Of a stretch of DNA of 32,231 nucleotides, positions 24,192 to 32,180 are shown in pieces (within the stretch, counting starts at the first letter, position 1; each line of letters starts with the position of its first letter). The position numbers were made by a program, and so were the translations under genes. The notes beneath the pieces are model-generated. The model saw only the letters and a list, made by a program, of their open reading frames with translations, was not told where the DNA came from and did not search any database. The stretch comes from Streptomyces pseudogriseolus (lineage in GTDB: Bacteria > Actinomycetota > Actinomycetes > Streptomycetales > Streptomycetaceae). The DNA is taken from positions 1 to 32,231 of the forward strand of contig MUNG01000098.1 of NCBI GenBank assembly GCA_002154585.1, read 5' to 3'.

Positions 24192-25397
24192 ATGAGTGCA
24201 GTGGTTCACGCGCCACGCGAGGTGAGACGGGCGCGGTACGCCGTGGGCGCGGTGTTCGCCGTGCACGGCGCGGTCACCGGTTCGTTCGCGACCCGGGTCC
24301 CCTGGATCCAGGACCACGCGGGCGTCAGCGCCGGGCAGTTGGGCCTGGCGCTGGCCTTCCCCGCGCTGGGCGCGTCGCTGGCGATGCCGCTCGCGGGCAG
24401 CATCTCGCACCGTTTCGGCGCCCGCACCGCGCTGCGCGGTCTGCTCGCCCTGTGGACGCTGGCGCTCGTCCTGCCGTCCCTCGCCCCCAACCTGCTGACC
24501 CTCTGTCTGGCCCTGTTCGTCTACGGCGCCACGGCGGGCATGTCGGACGTGGCGATGAACGCCCTCGGTGTCGAGGTGGAGAACCGGCTCGACCGGTCGA
24601 TCATGTCGGGCCTGCACGGCATGTGGAGCGTCGGCGCGGTCGTCGGCTCGGCGGCCGGCACGCTCGCCGCGCACCTGGGTGCGGACGCCCGGCTGCACCA
24701 CGCGCTGGCGGCCTCCGTGCTGACGGTCGTGGGCTTCGCGGCCTGCGCCTGGGTGCTCGACCTCCAGCCGGCCGAGGACGAGGAGCCGCCGCCCCGGTTC
24801 GCGCTGCCGCCCCGCTCGGCGCTGCTCATCGGCGCGATCGGCTTCTGCGCGGTGTTCGCCGAGGGGGCGAGCCTGGACTGGTCGGCGGTCTATCTGCGCG
24901 ACCAGCTGGAGACCTCTGCGGGCCTCGCGGCCGCCTGCACCACCGGCTTCACCCTCACCATGGCGGTCGCCCGCATCGCCGGCGACCGGGTCGTGGACCG
25001 CTACGGCGCGGTGCGCACGGTCCGCGCGAGCGGTGCGGTCGCCCTGCTCGGCGGCCTGCTGATCGTGCTCGCCGGCCACCCCGCCGTCGCGATGACCGGG
25101 TTCGCGCTGATGGGCCTCGGCATCGCCGTCGTCGTCCCGCTCTGCTTCGCCGCGGCCGGCCGCAGCGGCGCCAACCCGAGCCTGGCCATCGCGGGCGTGG
25201 CGACCATCACCTACACCTCGGGGCTGATCGCCCCGAGCGCCATCGGCATGCTGGCCCAGGCGACCAGCCTGATGGTGTCGTTCGTACTGGTGACGCTGCT
25301 GACCTGCGGCATCGCGGGCTTCGCCGGGGTGCTGCGCGCGGGCGACCGGGTGAAGGTCACGCGTCCGGACGCAGCAGTTCCCGAGCCGCGTTCCTGA
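24192..25397 (+). CDS. MFS transporter (YbjJ/sugar-permease-like)
   Basis: A 401-aa 12-helix major facilitator protein. The first half begins VGAVFAVHGAVTGSFATRVP followed by WIQDHAGVSAGQLGLALAFP, and has the motif-A-like loop GSISHRFGARTALRG between helices 2 and 3. The equivalent loop in the second half is VVDRYGAVRTVRASGAVALL. The overall pattern resembles the E. coli YbjJ subgroup; the substrate is not evident, though a sugar or sugar derivative fits the ROK neighbour. The ATG at 24192 has GGAGGGG upstream; a much longer upstream frame is readthrough. Its last 41 bp overlap the convergent thioesterase gene. Confidence 0.88.
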   Translation: MSAVVHAPREVRRARYAVGAVFAVHGAVTGSFATRVPWIQDHAGVSAGQLGLALAFPALGASLAMPLAGSISHRFGARTALRGLLALWTLALVLPSLAPNLLTLCLALFVYGATAGMSDVAMNALGVEVENRLDRSIMSGLHGMWSVGAVVGSAAGTLAAHLGADARLHHALAASVLTVVGFAACAWVLDLQPAEDEEPPPRFALPPRSALLIGAIGFCAVFAEGASLDWSAVYLRDQLETSAGLAAACTTGFTLTMAVARIAGDRVVDRYGAVRTVRASGAVALLGGLLIVLAGHPAVAMTGFALMGLGIAVVVPLCFAAAGRSGANPSLAIAGVATITYTSGLIAPSAIGMLAQATSLMVSFVLVTLLTCGIAGFAGVLRAGDRVKVTRPDAAVPEPRS

Positions 25398-25815
25398 ACC
25401 CCTCGCTCCAGGGCGCCGGGCGCAGGGTCGTGGCGTCCAGCCGCACCAGCACCCGGCTGCCCCGGGCGTAGGTCACCGCGCCGTCCGCCGAGCAGAACCG
25501 GAAGCCGTAGGTGAGCCCGGTGGTGCCGAGCCGGTCCAGCCACAGGTGGACGGCGTAGGCGCCGGGCCGGGTCACCGGGGCCTCGTAGGTCAGGCGCAGT
25601 TCCTTGACCGCGTTGCAGGCGTCGCCGGCGGCCACCCAGTCGCCGTCGAAGGCAATGCCGTTGGCCTGCCACAGCTCGGACCAGGCGCGCTCGACGAGCA
25701 GCGGGTAGCGGGCGTTGTGCAGCAGCCCCAGCGCGTCGAGGTCGTCGAAGTGGACGGTCACGGGGATCAGCCGGCCGTGGGTGAGGGCGGGGGCGGGCGG
25801 GGCTTCGGCGGTCAC
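25357..25815 (-). CDS. Acyl-CoA thioesterase (4HBT, hotdog fold)
   Basis: A 152-aa hotdog-fold thioesterase, hydrolysing an acyl-CoA or acyl-carrier substrate. The family signature is clear: PVTVHFDDLDALGLLHNARY has the catalytic Asp and the HNxxY helix start, then ERAWSELWQANGIAFDGDWV. The C-terminal strands include GLTYGFRFCSADGAVTYARG. The GTG at 25815 has AGGAG at 8 bases, better than an ATG at 25857 that would add 14 residues. The 3' end overlaps the MFS gene by 41 bp on the opposite strand. Substrate unknown. Confidence 0.85.
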   Translation of the reverse strand: MTAEAPPAPALTHGRLIPVTVHFDDLDALGLLHNARYPLLVERAWSELWQANGIAFDGDWVAAGDACNAVKELRLTYEAPVTRPGAYAVHLWLDRLGTTGLTYGFRFCSADGAVTYARGSRVLVRLDATTLRPAPWSEGFRNAARELLRPDA

Positions 25816-25989
25816 GGGCGGTGCTCCTGGGACGTACGGGATCGGTGCCGTGTGCATCGATCGACGGCGTGCCCTCATCCTAAGCGGACGCTCAGCGGCC
25901 GCCGGGGGCCCGCCCACCTGTGCGAACCACTCCCCGGCGGGCCGCACAATGGTCCGGACACGCTGGCCGCACGACGAAAGCGACAACCC

Positions 25990-27384
25990 ATGGATCTCGG
26001 CGTCCGCTGGAAACTGCACGGAGACGGACGCACTCCGGCACCCGGGGCGGTGGTCCGCCCCGACGAGCGCCTCTCCTGGCCGCGCACCGCGGGCCTCGGC
26101 GCCCAGCACGTGGTCGCCATGTTCGGCGCGTCCTTCGTGGCGCCCGTCCTCATGGGCCTCGACCCCAACCTGGCGATCATGATGTCGGGCGTCGCGACCG
26201 TCGTCTTCCTGCTGGCCACCCGCGGCCGGGTGCCCAGCTACCTGGGCTGCTCGCTCTCCTTCGTCGGCGTCGCCGCCGTGATCCGGGCGGACGGCGGCTC
26301 CAGCGCCACGGTGACGGGCGCGGTGTTCGTGGTGGGCGGCGCGCTGTTCCTGGTGGGCCTCGCGGTGCGCCGCTTCGGCGCGCGGATCATCCACGCGGCC
26401 ATGCCGCCCGTGGTGACCGGCGCGGTGGTGATGCTGATCGGCTTCAACCTGGCCCCGGTGACCGCCTCGACGTACTGGCCGCAGGACCAGTGGACCGCGC
26501 TGGCCGTGATGCTGTTCACCGGACTGGCCGTGGTCTGCCTGCGCGGCTTCTGGTCCCGCATCGCGATCTTCCTCGGCCTGATCTTCGGGTACGTGCTGTC
26601 CTGGGCGCAGGACCGGATCTTCGGGCAGATCCACTCCGCCGACGCGAGCGGCAAGGTCACCGACCACTGGCGCCTGGACCTGTCCGCCGTGGGCCGGGCC
26701 GACTGGATCGGCCTGCCCGACTTCCACGGACCGTCCTTCGAGTGGTCGGCGATCCTGGTCGCCCTGCCGGTGGTCATCGCGCTGATCGCCGAGAACGCGG
26801 GCCATGTGAAGGCGGTCGGCGAGATGACCGGCGACAACCTCGACGACAAGCTCGGCACGGCCATCTCCGCCGACGGCATCGGCTCCATGCTGTCCACCGC
26901 GGTCGGCGGCCCGCCCAACACCACCTACTCCGAGAACATCGGCGTGATGGCCGCCACCCGCGTCTACTCAACCGCCGCCTACTGGGCCGCCGCCGGCTTC
27001 GCCCTGCTGTTCGGCCTGTGCCCCAAGTTCGGCGCGGTCGTCGCGGCCGTCCCCGGCGGTGTGCTGGGCGGCATCACCGTCATCCTGTACGGCATGATCG
27101 GCCTGCTCGGCGCGCAGATCTGGCTCAACGCCAAGGTGGACCTGCGCAATCCGCTGAACCTGGTGCCGGCCGCGGCGGGCATCATCATCGGCGTCGGCAA
27201 CGTGTCCATGGAGTTCACCGACACCTTCTCGCTGAGCGGCATCGCCCTCGGCACGGTCGTCGTCATCACCGGCTACCACGCGCTGCGCGCCTTCGCGCCC
27301 GCCCACCTCAAGACGCAGCAGCCGCTGCTCGACGAGGGCACGTCCTCCTACGACACGGGCGAGGATCAGCGGGCCAGGTCGTAG
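25990..27384 (+). CDS. NCS2 nucleobase permease (uracil/xanthine type)
   Basis: A 464-aa transporter of the NCS2/UraA family, probably a proton-coupled uracil or purine-base importer. About 14 membrane segments are visible. The substrate-site motifs stand out: VVIALIAENAGHVKAVGEMT (E268) and GGPPNTTYSENIGVMAATRV (E315). The early motif GAQHVVAMFGASFVAPVLMG is also typical. Which base it carries cannot be told. ATG 25990 is preceded by only a weak GAAAG, with the longer frame to 25546 being readthrough. The Lys/Gln-rich C-terminus ends 19 bp inside the convergent GH6 gene. Confidence 0.92.
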   Translation: MDLGVRWKLHGDGRTPAPGAVVRPDERLSWPRTAGLGAQHVVAMFGASFVAPVLMGLDPNLAIMMSGVATVVFLLATRGRVPSYLGCSLSFVGVAAVIRADGGSSATVTGAVFVVGGALFLVGLAVRRFGARIIHAAMPPVVTGAVVMLIGFNLAPVTASTYWPQDQWTALAVMLFTGLAVVCLRGFWSRIAIFLGLIFGYVLSWAQDRIFGQIHSADASGKVTDHWRLDLSAVGRADWIGLPDFHGPSFEWSAILVALPVVIALIAENAGHVKAVGEMTGDNLDDKLGTAISADGIGSMLSTAVGGPPNTTYSENIGVMAATRVYSTAAYWAAAGFALLFGLCPKFGAVVAAVPGGVLGGITVILYGMIGLLGAQIWLNAKVDLRNPLNLVPAAAGIIIGVGNVSMEFTDTFSLSGIALGTVVVITGYHALRAFAPAHLKTQQPLLDEGTSSYDTGEDQRARS

Positions 27385-28541
27385 GCGTACGACGGGCTGA
27401 AGGTCCCCGGCGCGCCCTTGCAGCCGTCGGACTCGCCGGGGAGCTTCACCCACAGGTAGGCGTCGATGCGGGCCTCGCCGGTGGCGAGCGTCGGGGCCCG
27501 GCCCAGCGCGCGGCCCGCGGGGTCGCACCACTCGCCGTCGGCGGGGGCGCCGTTTCCGTTGCGGCTGGTGTCGATCACCGCGCCGAGGCCCGTCCCGCCG
27601 AGGGCGTCGAGCACGGCACGGTCGTAGGCGATCTCGTCGGCGGTGGCGTGGAAGTTGGACACGTTGCTGAAGACGCCGTCCGACGAGTCGCGCGAGGCGG
27701 CCCCCGCCTGCCGCAGCAGGTCCGCCTGCTTGGCGGGCGTGTGCCAGCCGGAGTGCCCCGCGTCGTAGTAGACACGGGCGCGGGGGTTGGCCTTCTTGAG
27801 CACCCGTCCGGCGCGGGCCAGCGAGGCGAACCGCCGCTCCCGCTGCCCGGCGGACAGACAGTCGGCCTGCGCGACCGAGTCGGGCTCGAGGATGACCACG
27901 ACCTCCCCGCTGCCGAGCCCGGCGGCGAACCGGTCGATCCAGTCGTCGTAGGCGCCCAGGTCCGGGGCGCCGCCCTCGGAGTGGCCGCCGCAGTCCCGCC
28001 CGGGGATCGCGTACGGCACGACGACGGGCACCCGCCCCTGCGCGGCCCCGCCCGACGTCACGGCCCGCACCCGCGCGGTGACGGTGTCCGGCGACCAGTC
28101 CGCGAACCAGACGGCCGCCGGCCGGTCGGCTATCCGCGACTCGATGACCGCCCGGCGCGGATCGTCGGGGTGCGCCCGCACCCAGTCGAGGACCCGGGAC
28201 GCGGGATGCCGGTAGAGCCGCGCGGACGGAACAGCACGGCGCTCCTTCCGCGCACCGGCCGAGGCGGACGGCGACCGCTTCGGCTGGACGGACGGCGAGG
28301 CGGACACCGTGGCGGACGGGGACGCCGAGGGCACGGCGGGCAGCGGCACGGGACGGGGCGACGCGGACGCCACGGGCCGGGCCTCCGGGACGTCCCGCCC
28401 CTGTCCGGCCGCCGAGATCACCCCGGACACGCTGCCGGCCGCCACCACGACCGAGGCCACCGCGACCATCGTGGCCCTCCGCGCGGCACGCCGGCGCTCC
28501 GCACGGCGCGCGGACAGTCTCCGGGCACGCGAGCCTGCCAC
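27366..28541 (-). CDS. Glycoside hydrolase family 6 protein (endoglucanase/cellobiohydrolase-like)
   Basis: A 391-aa exported cellulase-family protein. A very basic start (14 Arg in the first 23 residues) leads to one hydrophobic segment (about 24-46, TMVAVASVVVAAGSVSGVIS) with no clear cleavage site, then a Ser/Pro-rich linker to about 103. The GH6 domain follows: VPYAIPGRDCGGHSEGGA (catalytic acid D183), VVVILEPDSVAQADC, FSNVSNFHATADEIAYDRAV, VIDTSRNGNGA and LWVKLPGESDGC. There is no cellulose-binding module. The basic start and missing cleavage site suggest a membrane-anchored enzyme. GTG at 28541. Convergent with, and 19 bp overlapping, the permease gene. I do not see a CebR-type operator in the 103-bp upstream gap. 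Confidence 0.9.
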   Translation of the reverse strand: MAGSRARRLSARRAERRRAARRATMVAVASVVVAAGSVSGVISAAGQGRDVPEARPVASASPRPVPLPAVPSASPSATVSASPSVQPKRSPSASAGARKERRAVPSARLYRHPASRVLDWVRAHPDDPRRAVIESRIADRPAAVWFADWSPDTVTARVRAVTSGGAAQGRVPVVVPYAIPGRDCGGHSEGGAPDLGAYDDWIDRFAAGLGSGEVVVILEPDSVAQADCLSAGQRERRFASLARAGRVLKKANPRARVYYDAGHSGWHTPAKQADLLRQAGAASRDSSDGVFSNVSNFHATADEIAYDRAVLDALGGTGLGAVIDTSRNGNGAPADGEWCDPAGRALGRAPTLATGEARIDAYLWVKLPGESDGCKGAPGTFSPSYAYDLAR

Positions 28542-28644
28542 CTTGTGCTTCCCCCTCCCCCACGGCGGAGGCGCGTTCCCTCGTTCCGGGGAAGCGCCGG
28601 GCCCGCCGCCACTGAAGTCAGACTAAAGGTGTCACCCTGCGCTC

Positions 28645-29331
28645 ATGGCGCAATGCGAACAAGTCCTCACCCCGGTCGACGGGGTCGTCGCCCGTATGCG
28701 CGCCCTCGACGCGGCCCTGCCCGCGCGGGACGGGGTCGCGGTCTTCAACCGTGTCTACCTGACCGTGACACGCGCGGTGGACCGGCGCATCGACGCCGGT
28801 CTGTTCCCCGACACCCGTGCGGTGATCACCCTGGACGTACGGTTCGCCGACCGCTACCTGGCCGCCGTCGACGCGGCGGCGGAGGGCCGGCGTCCCCCCG
28901 CCTGCTGGCGTCCGCTGTTCCACTTCCGCCGCCATCCCGGCGTACGTCCGGTGCAGTTCGCGCTGGCGGGCATCAACGCGCACATCGGGCACGACCTCGC
29001 GCTGGCCGTCGTGGACACCTGCCGTACGCTCGGCTGCGAACCCGTCGACCTGGAGGACGAGTTCGAGGCCGTGGGCGAGATCGTCCTGTCGCTGGAGGAG
29101 CGCATCCGCGACGAGCTGGTACCCGGCCCGGAGGTGCTGAGCATCACCGACCCGCTGACCCATCTGCTCGGCGCGTGGAGCCTGGACCGCGCCCGGGACG
29201 CGGCCTGGACGGCGGCGCGCGCCCTGTGGGCGCTGCGCCGACTGCCCGACATGGCGACGGAGTTCGTCGAACAGCTGGACACCGCGGTGGGGTTCGCGAG
29301 CCGCATGCTGCTCACCCCGCTGCCCGACTGA
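28645..29331 (+). CDS. DUF5995 family protein
   Basis: A 228-aa, mostly helical cytoplasmic protein recognised as the DUF5995 family, common in Streptomyces. Conserved-looking blocks are GVAVFNRVYLTVTRAVDRRI, TLDVRFADRYLAAVD, GINAHIGHDLALAVVDTCRT and DPLTHLLGAWSLDRARDAAW. The Asn-x-His-x-x-x-Asp pattern (INAHIGHDLA) could be a metal or ligand site. Function unknown. ATG 28645, with AAAGGTG 14 bases upstream, an imperfect spacing. It is divergent from GH6 (103 bp gap) and ends only 2 bp from the convergent amine oxidase gene. Confidence 0.88.
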   Translation: MAQCEQVLTPVDGVVARMRALDAALPARDGVAVFNRVYLTVTRAVDRRIDAGLFPDTRAVITLDVRFADRYLAAVDAAAEGRRPPACWRPLFHFRRHPGVRPVQFALAGINAHIGHDLALAVVDTCRTLGCEPVDLEDEFEAVGEIVLSLEERIRDELVPGPEVLSITDPLTHLLGAWSLDRARDAAWTAARALWALRRLPDMATEFVEQLDTAVGFASRMLLTPLPD

Positions 29332-29333
29332 CC

Positions 29334-31031
29334 TCAGTCCTCCGGGAGTTCGACGGGCGCGATCTCGTCGTACAGGTCGCCAGGGCCCGGGTTTGACGGG
29401 TCGGTGGCGCCCCCGAGCTGGTGCATCACGCCCCACACCGCGTTGAGCGCGGTCTGCACGGCGCCCTCGGCCCAGCCCGCCGTCCACGAGATGTCGTCGC
29501 CGGCGAGGAACAGGCCCCGCTTGTCCTCCGGCAGCCGGTCCTGCATGAAGTGCGTGAACAGCCGCCGCTGGTAGCGGTAGTGCCCCGGCAGGTTCGCCTT
29601 GAACGCGCCCATGAAGTACGGCTCGTTCTCCCAGGAGACGGTCACCGGGCTGCCGATGATGTGCTTCCGGATGTCGACCTTCGGATAGATCTCGCCGAGG
29701 GACTTCAGCATGACCTCCATCCGCTCGTTGGCGGACAGCGGCAGCCACTTCAGACTGTCGTCGCACCACGTGTACGACAGGCAGATGACCGCGGGCTTGT
29801 CGGGACCGTTGTCCAGCAGATAGGTGCCGCGGGTCATGCGGTCGGTGAGCGTCATCGACATGACGTCCCGCCCGGTGTCCGCGTCCTTGTCGAGCCAGAA
29901 CGGCCGGTCGACGGGCACGAACAGCTTGCTGGACTCCATGTAATGGGTGCGCTCGATGGCGGTCCAGTGGTCGATCGGGAAGAGCGAGTCGTCGCAGTCG
30001 ATCTTCGACAGCAGCATCCAGGACTGCGCGGTGAAGACGGCGGCCCGGTACGTACGGATGTCACCGCGGGCATCGGTCACGGTGATCCCGTTCCCGGCGG
30101 TCCGCCCCAGCCGCGTGACGGCGGGCCGCGGCTCCCCGTCCATGTGCAGCGACTTCAGCGACGTGCCGTAGGGCCAGTGGACGATCTTCTCGGGCTCACG
30201 CTCCCACAGCCTGAGCGGCAGCTGCTGCGACCCGCCGACGATCCCCCGGTGGTGATCATCGGCCTCGGTGTAGACGACCCGCAGAATCTCCAGGATGGAA
30301 TTCGGGAAGTCGGTGTCCCACCCCCCGGTCCCGAATCCGACCTGCCCGAAGATCTCCCGGTGCCGGAACGACCTGAACGCCTCGGACTCGCACAAGAACC
30401 CGTAGAAGGTCTGGTTGTCGAGCTTCTCCACCAGCCGCGACCAGATCTCCCGGATCCGCGGCACATCCCGCTCGCGCAGGGCTCGGTTCATGTCGGAGAA
30501 GTCGGCCCCCTCCTCCAGACACCGCGCCCAGGCGTCGGCCACGTCACGGTAGACCTGCGGCAGGTCGGCCATCGTCTCCGCGTAGTGCGACTCGCCCTTC
30601 AGATCCACGACGGTCGACGGGGTCGCCTCGGCCAGCGGATTGGGGAAGGGCCGGGTCTCCAGCCCCACCAGGTCGATGTAGTGCTGCAACGCCGTGGAGG
30701 ACGGCGGGAACCGCATGGCGCCCATCTCCGCCGTCAGCGACGGATCACACCCCTCGAACCCGACGGTCCGCAGCCGCCCGCCGATCCGGTCGGCCTCGTA
30801 CACGACCGGCTTGAGCCCCATCTTCATCAGCTCGTAGGCGGCGACGATCCCGGACAGCCCGCCGCCGATGACGGCGACCTCGGTGCCGTGCTCGGTGGCG
30901 GGCACCTGCCCGATCCCGGCGGGGTGGGCCAGGAAGTCGTCGTACGCGTACGGGAAGTCAGGCCCGAACATGGTGATCGGCGGCTGCTGCTCGTCGGCGT
31001 GCTCGACGGCGTTGGGCACCGTGGACGTCAT
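29334..31031 (-). CDS. Flavin amine oxidase/2-monooxygenase, DavB-like
   Basis: A 565-aa FAD enzyme that by memory resembles Pseudomonas lysine 2-monooxygenase (DavB) over nearly its full length. Shared landmarks include the N-terminal PITMFGPDFPYAYDDFLAHP, the FAD motif VAVIGGGLSGIVAAYELMKM, EMGAMRFPPSSTAL, the HREIFGQVGFGTGGWDTDFP segment, SMTLTDRMTRGTYLLDNG and LFLAGDDISWTAGWAEGAVQ with the ending GGATDPSNPGPGDLYDEI. DavB oxidatively decarboxylates L-lysine to 5-aminovaleramide. The related plant-pathogen IaaM acts on tryptophan, so the amino-acid substrate is not certain. ATG 31031 has AAGGAG upstream. It follows the amidase gene by 30 bp, in an apparent operon. Confidence 0.9.
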   Translation of the reverse strand: MTSTVPNAVEHADEQQPPITMFGPDFPYAYDDFLAHPAGIGQVPATEHGTEVAVIGGGLSGIVAAYELMKMGLKPVVYEADRIGGRLRTVGFEGCDPSLTAEMGAMRFPPSSTALQHYIDLVGLETRPFPNPLAEATPSTVVDLKGESHYAETMADLPQVYRDVADAWARCLEEGADFSDMNRALRERDVPRIREIWSRLVEKLDNQTFYGFLCESEAFRSFRHREIFGQVGFGTGGWDTDFPNSILEILRVVYTEADDHHRGIVGGSQQLPLRLWEREPEKIVHWPYGTSLKSLHMDGEPRPAVTRLGRTAGNGITVTDARGDIRTYRAAVFTAQSWMLLSKIDCDDSLFPIDHWTAIERTHYMESSKLFVPVDRPFWLDKDADTGRDVMSMTLTDRMTRGTYLLDNGPDKPAVICLSYTWCDDSLKWLPLSANERMEVMLKSLGEIYPKVDIRKHIIGSPVTVSWENEPYFMGAFKANLPGHYRYQRRLFTHFMQDRLPEDKRGLFLAGDDISWTAGWAEGAVQTALNAVWGVMHQLGGATDPSNPGPGDLYDEIAPVELPED

Positions 31032-31061
31032 GGGGTACGGACTCCTTGCAGTGGTGAAAGA

Positions 31062-31850
31062 TCAGACGAGGGACCCGTAGAGACGGGGCCGACGGTCCCG
31101 CAGATACGGATTGGCCTCGCGGGACGCGGCGAGAAGCACCGGGTCGACGTCGGCGAGGAGCAGTTCCTCGTCCCGGCCGGCGCGGACGCGGGCGACCCCG
31201 TCGGGCCCGGCCAGCGTGGACAGCCCCACGAACTCGAACTCGCCCTCGACACCGACCCGGTTGACGTAGGCGATGTACAGCTGACTCTCGAAGGCCCGCA
31301 CGGGCACCACGGACTCGGCGACGAACTGGTACGGGTGCAGCTGGGCCGTGGGCACGACCAGCAGGTCGGTGCCGGCGAGGGCGTGGGCGCGGACGTTCTC
31401 CGGGAACTCCACGTCGTAGCAGATCATCAGGCCGACGGTGAGGCCGTTCAGCTCGGCCTGGACGACCGTGTCCTCACCCGGGGTGAAGTGGTCGTGCTCG
31501 AAGCAGCCGTAGAGGTGGGTCTTGCGGTAGTTCGCGAGACGGGTGCCGTCGGGGCCGATGAGCTGCACAGAGTTGTACACGGTGTCGCCGGCGCGCTCGG
31601 GGTACCCGTAGGCGACGGCGAGGCCGTGGCGGGCGGCGGTCTCGGCGACCTGGCCGGCGGCGTCGCCGTCGGCGGGCTCGGCGAGGCGGCCGAGGTCGTC
31701 GCCGATGGCGTACCCGGTGAGGAACAGCTCCGACGTCACCAGCAGGCCCGCGCCCGTCGCGGCCGCGCGGGCGGCGGCGTCGTCGAGAGCCTTGAGGTTC
31801 TCGGCGACGTGGCCGGGGTGGCCGGAGCTTTGGAGCAGGGCGGTGCGCAT
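31062..31850 (-). CDS. Nitrilase-superfamily amidase, DavA-like
   Basis: A 262-aa carbon-nitrogen hydrolase. The catalytic triad is plain: E41 in TSELFLTGYAIG, K110 in NYRKTHLYG and C144 in MICYDVEFPEN. It resembles 5-aminovaleramide amidohydrolase (DavA), including the LAEPADGDAA and YGYPERAGDTVYNSVQLIGP segments. Paired with the DavB-like oxidase, it would turn the amide product into an omega-amino acid plus ammonia. ATG 31850 has GAGGA upstream; longer frames to 32093 or 32166 are readthrough. A promoter candidate lies 36 bp further up. First gene of the two-gene operon. Confidence 0.9.
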   Translation of the reverse strand: MRTALLQSSGHPGHVAENLKALDDAAARAAATGAGLLVTSELFLTGYAIGDDLGRLAEPADGDAAGQVAETAARHGLAVAYGYPERAGDTVYNSVQLIGPDGTRLANYRKTHLYGCFEHDHFTPGEDTVVQAELNGLTVGLMICYDVEFPENVRAHALAGTDLLVVPTAQLHPYQFVAESVVPVRAFESQLYIAYVNRVGVEGEFEFVGLSTLAGPDGVARVRAGRDEELLLADVDPVLLAASREANPYLRDRRPRLYGSLV

Positions 31851-31885
31851 GGGTGGTCCTCGGCGGGGGGTTGGGGGCACCCATG

Positions 31886-31915
31886 AAGGTACGGGCGGGT
31901 GGCTGCGCCGGACAA
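31886..31915 (-). promoter_or_regulatory. Candidate promoter of the amidase/oxidase operon
   Basis: On the minus strand TTGTCC (31915-31910), an 18-bp spacer and TACCTT (31891-31886) give a plausible promoter 36 bp upstream of the ATG at 31850. Several GTTGCGC-like hexamers (about 31925, 31948, 31963 and 31979) lie further upstream and could be regulator sites. Confidence 0.4.
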
Positions 31916-32000
31916 GGAGGAGCTGTTGCGCACCGGGGCGGTGGTCGTTGCGTCTCGGACGCGGTTTGCGGTGATTCGTTGTGCGGGGGTGTCGGGGCCC

Positions 32001-32060
32001 GGGGTGTCTGCGCCCCACCTCCAGGCACCGGGTGTTGGTGCTGGCCGGGGGTGTCTGCGC
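32001..32060. repeat. Direct repeat pair GGGGTGTCTGCGC
   Basis: The 13-mer GGGGTGTCTGCGC occurs exactly at 32001-32013 and 32048-32060 in the gene-free right end (31851-32231), which otherwise holds the operon promoter and the inverted-repeat element. No gene is seen. Confidence 0.6.
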
Positions 32061-32122
32061 ACCTCGGCGCCGACGAGGTGCCGCCGCGCCCACCCGTGCC
32101 GCACTCTCGGCTTCGCTCGAGC

Positions 32123-32180
32123 GGGAGGTACCCCCATCGCCCTGGGGGTACCTCCCAGGCCCTCAAGGCACTGGGGGAGG
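32123..32180. repeat. Intergenic inverted-repeat element with two competing hairpins
   Basis: A perfect 14-bp inverted repeat (32123-32136 with 32143-32156) has a 6-nt loop. Its right arm (from 32151) can alternatively pair with 32171-32180, giving a second hairpin with a two-base bulge that cannot form at the same time. I recall near-identical sequences scattered between Streptomyces genes, with the flanking CTCGGCTTCGCTCGAGC seen here at 32106-32122. It may act as a terminator, a mobile REP-type remnant, or both. Confidence 0.6.

Noticed and set aside
28542-28644. CebR (cellulose regulator) operator upstream of GH6
   Set aside because: No sequence near TGGGAGCGCTCCCA is present; a GCGTTCCC/GGGGAAGCGC near-repeat at about 28572-28596 has a bulge and poor match.
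25920-29396. An 1158-codon plus-strand open frame
   Set aside because: It runs through the permease in another frame and antisense to GH6, with Arg/Pro/Gly composition; no recognisable domain.
29421-31886. An 821-codon plus-strand open frame
   Set aside because: It is antisense to the amine oxidase and amidase genes, whose motifs are unmistakable; its composition is that of a shadow.
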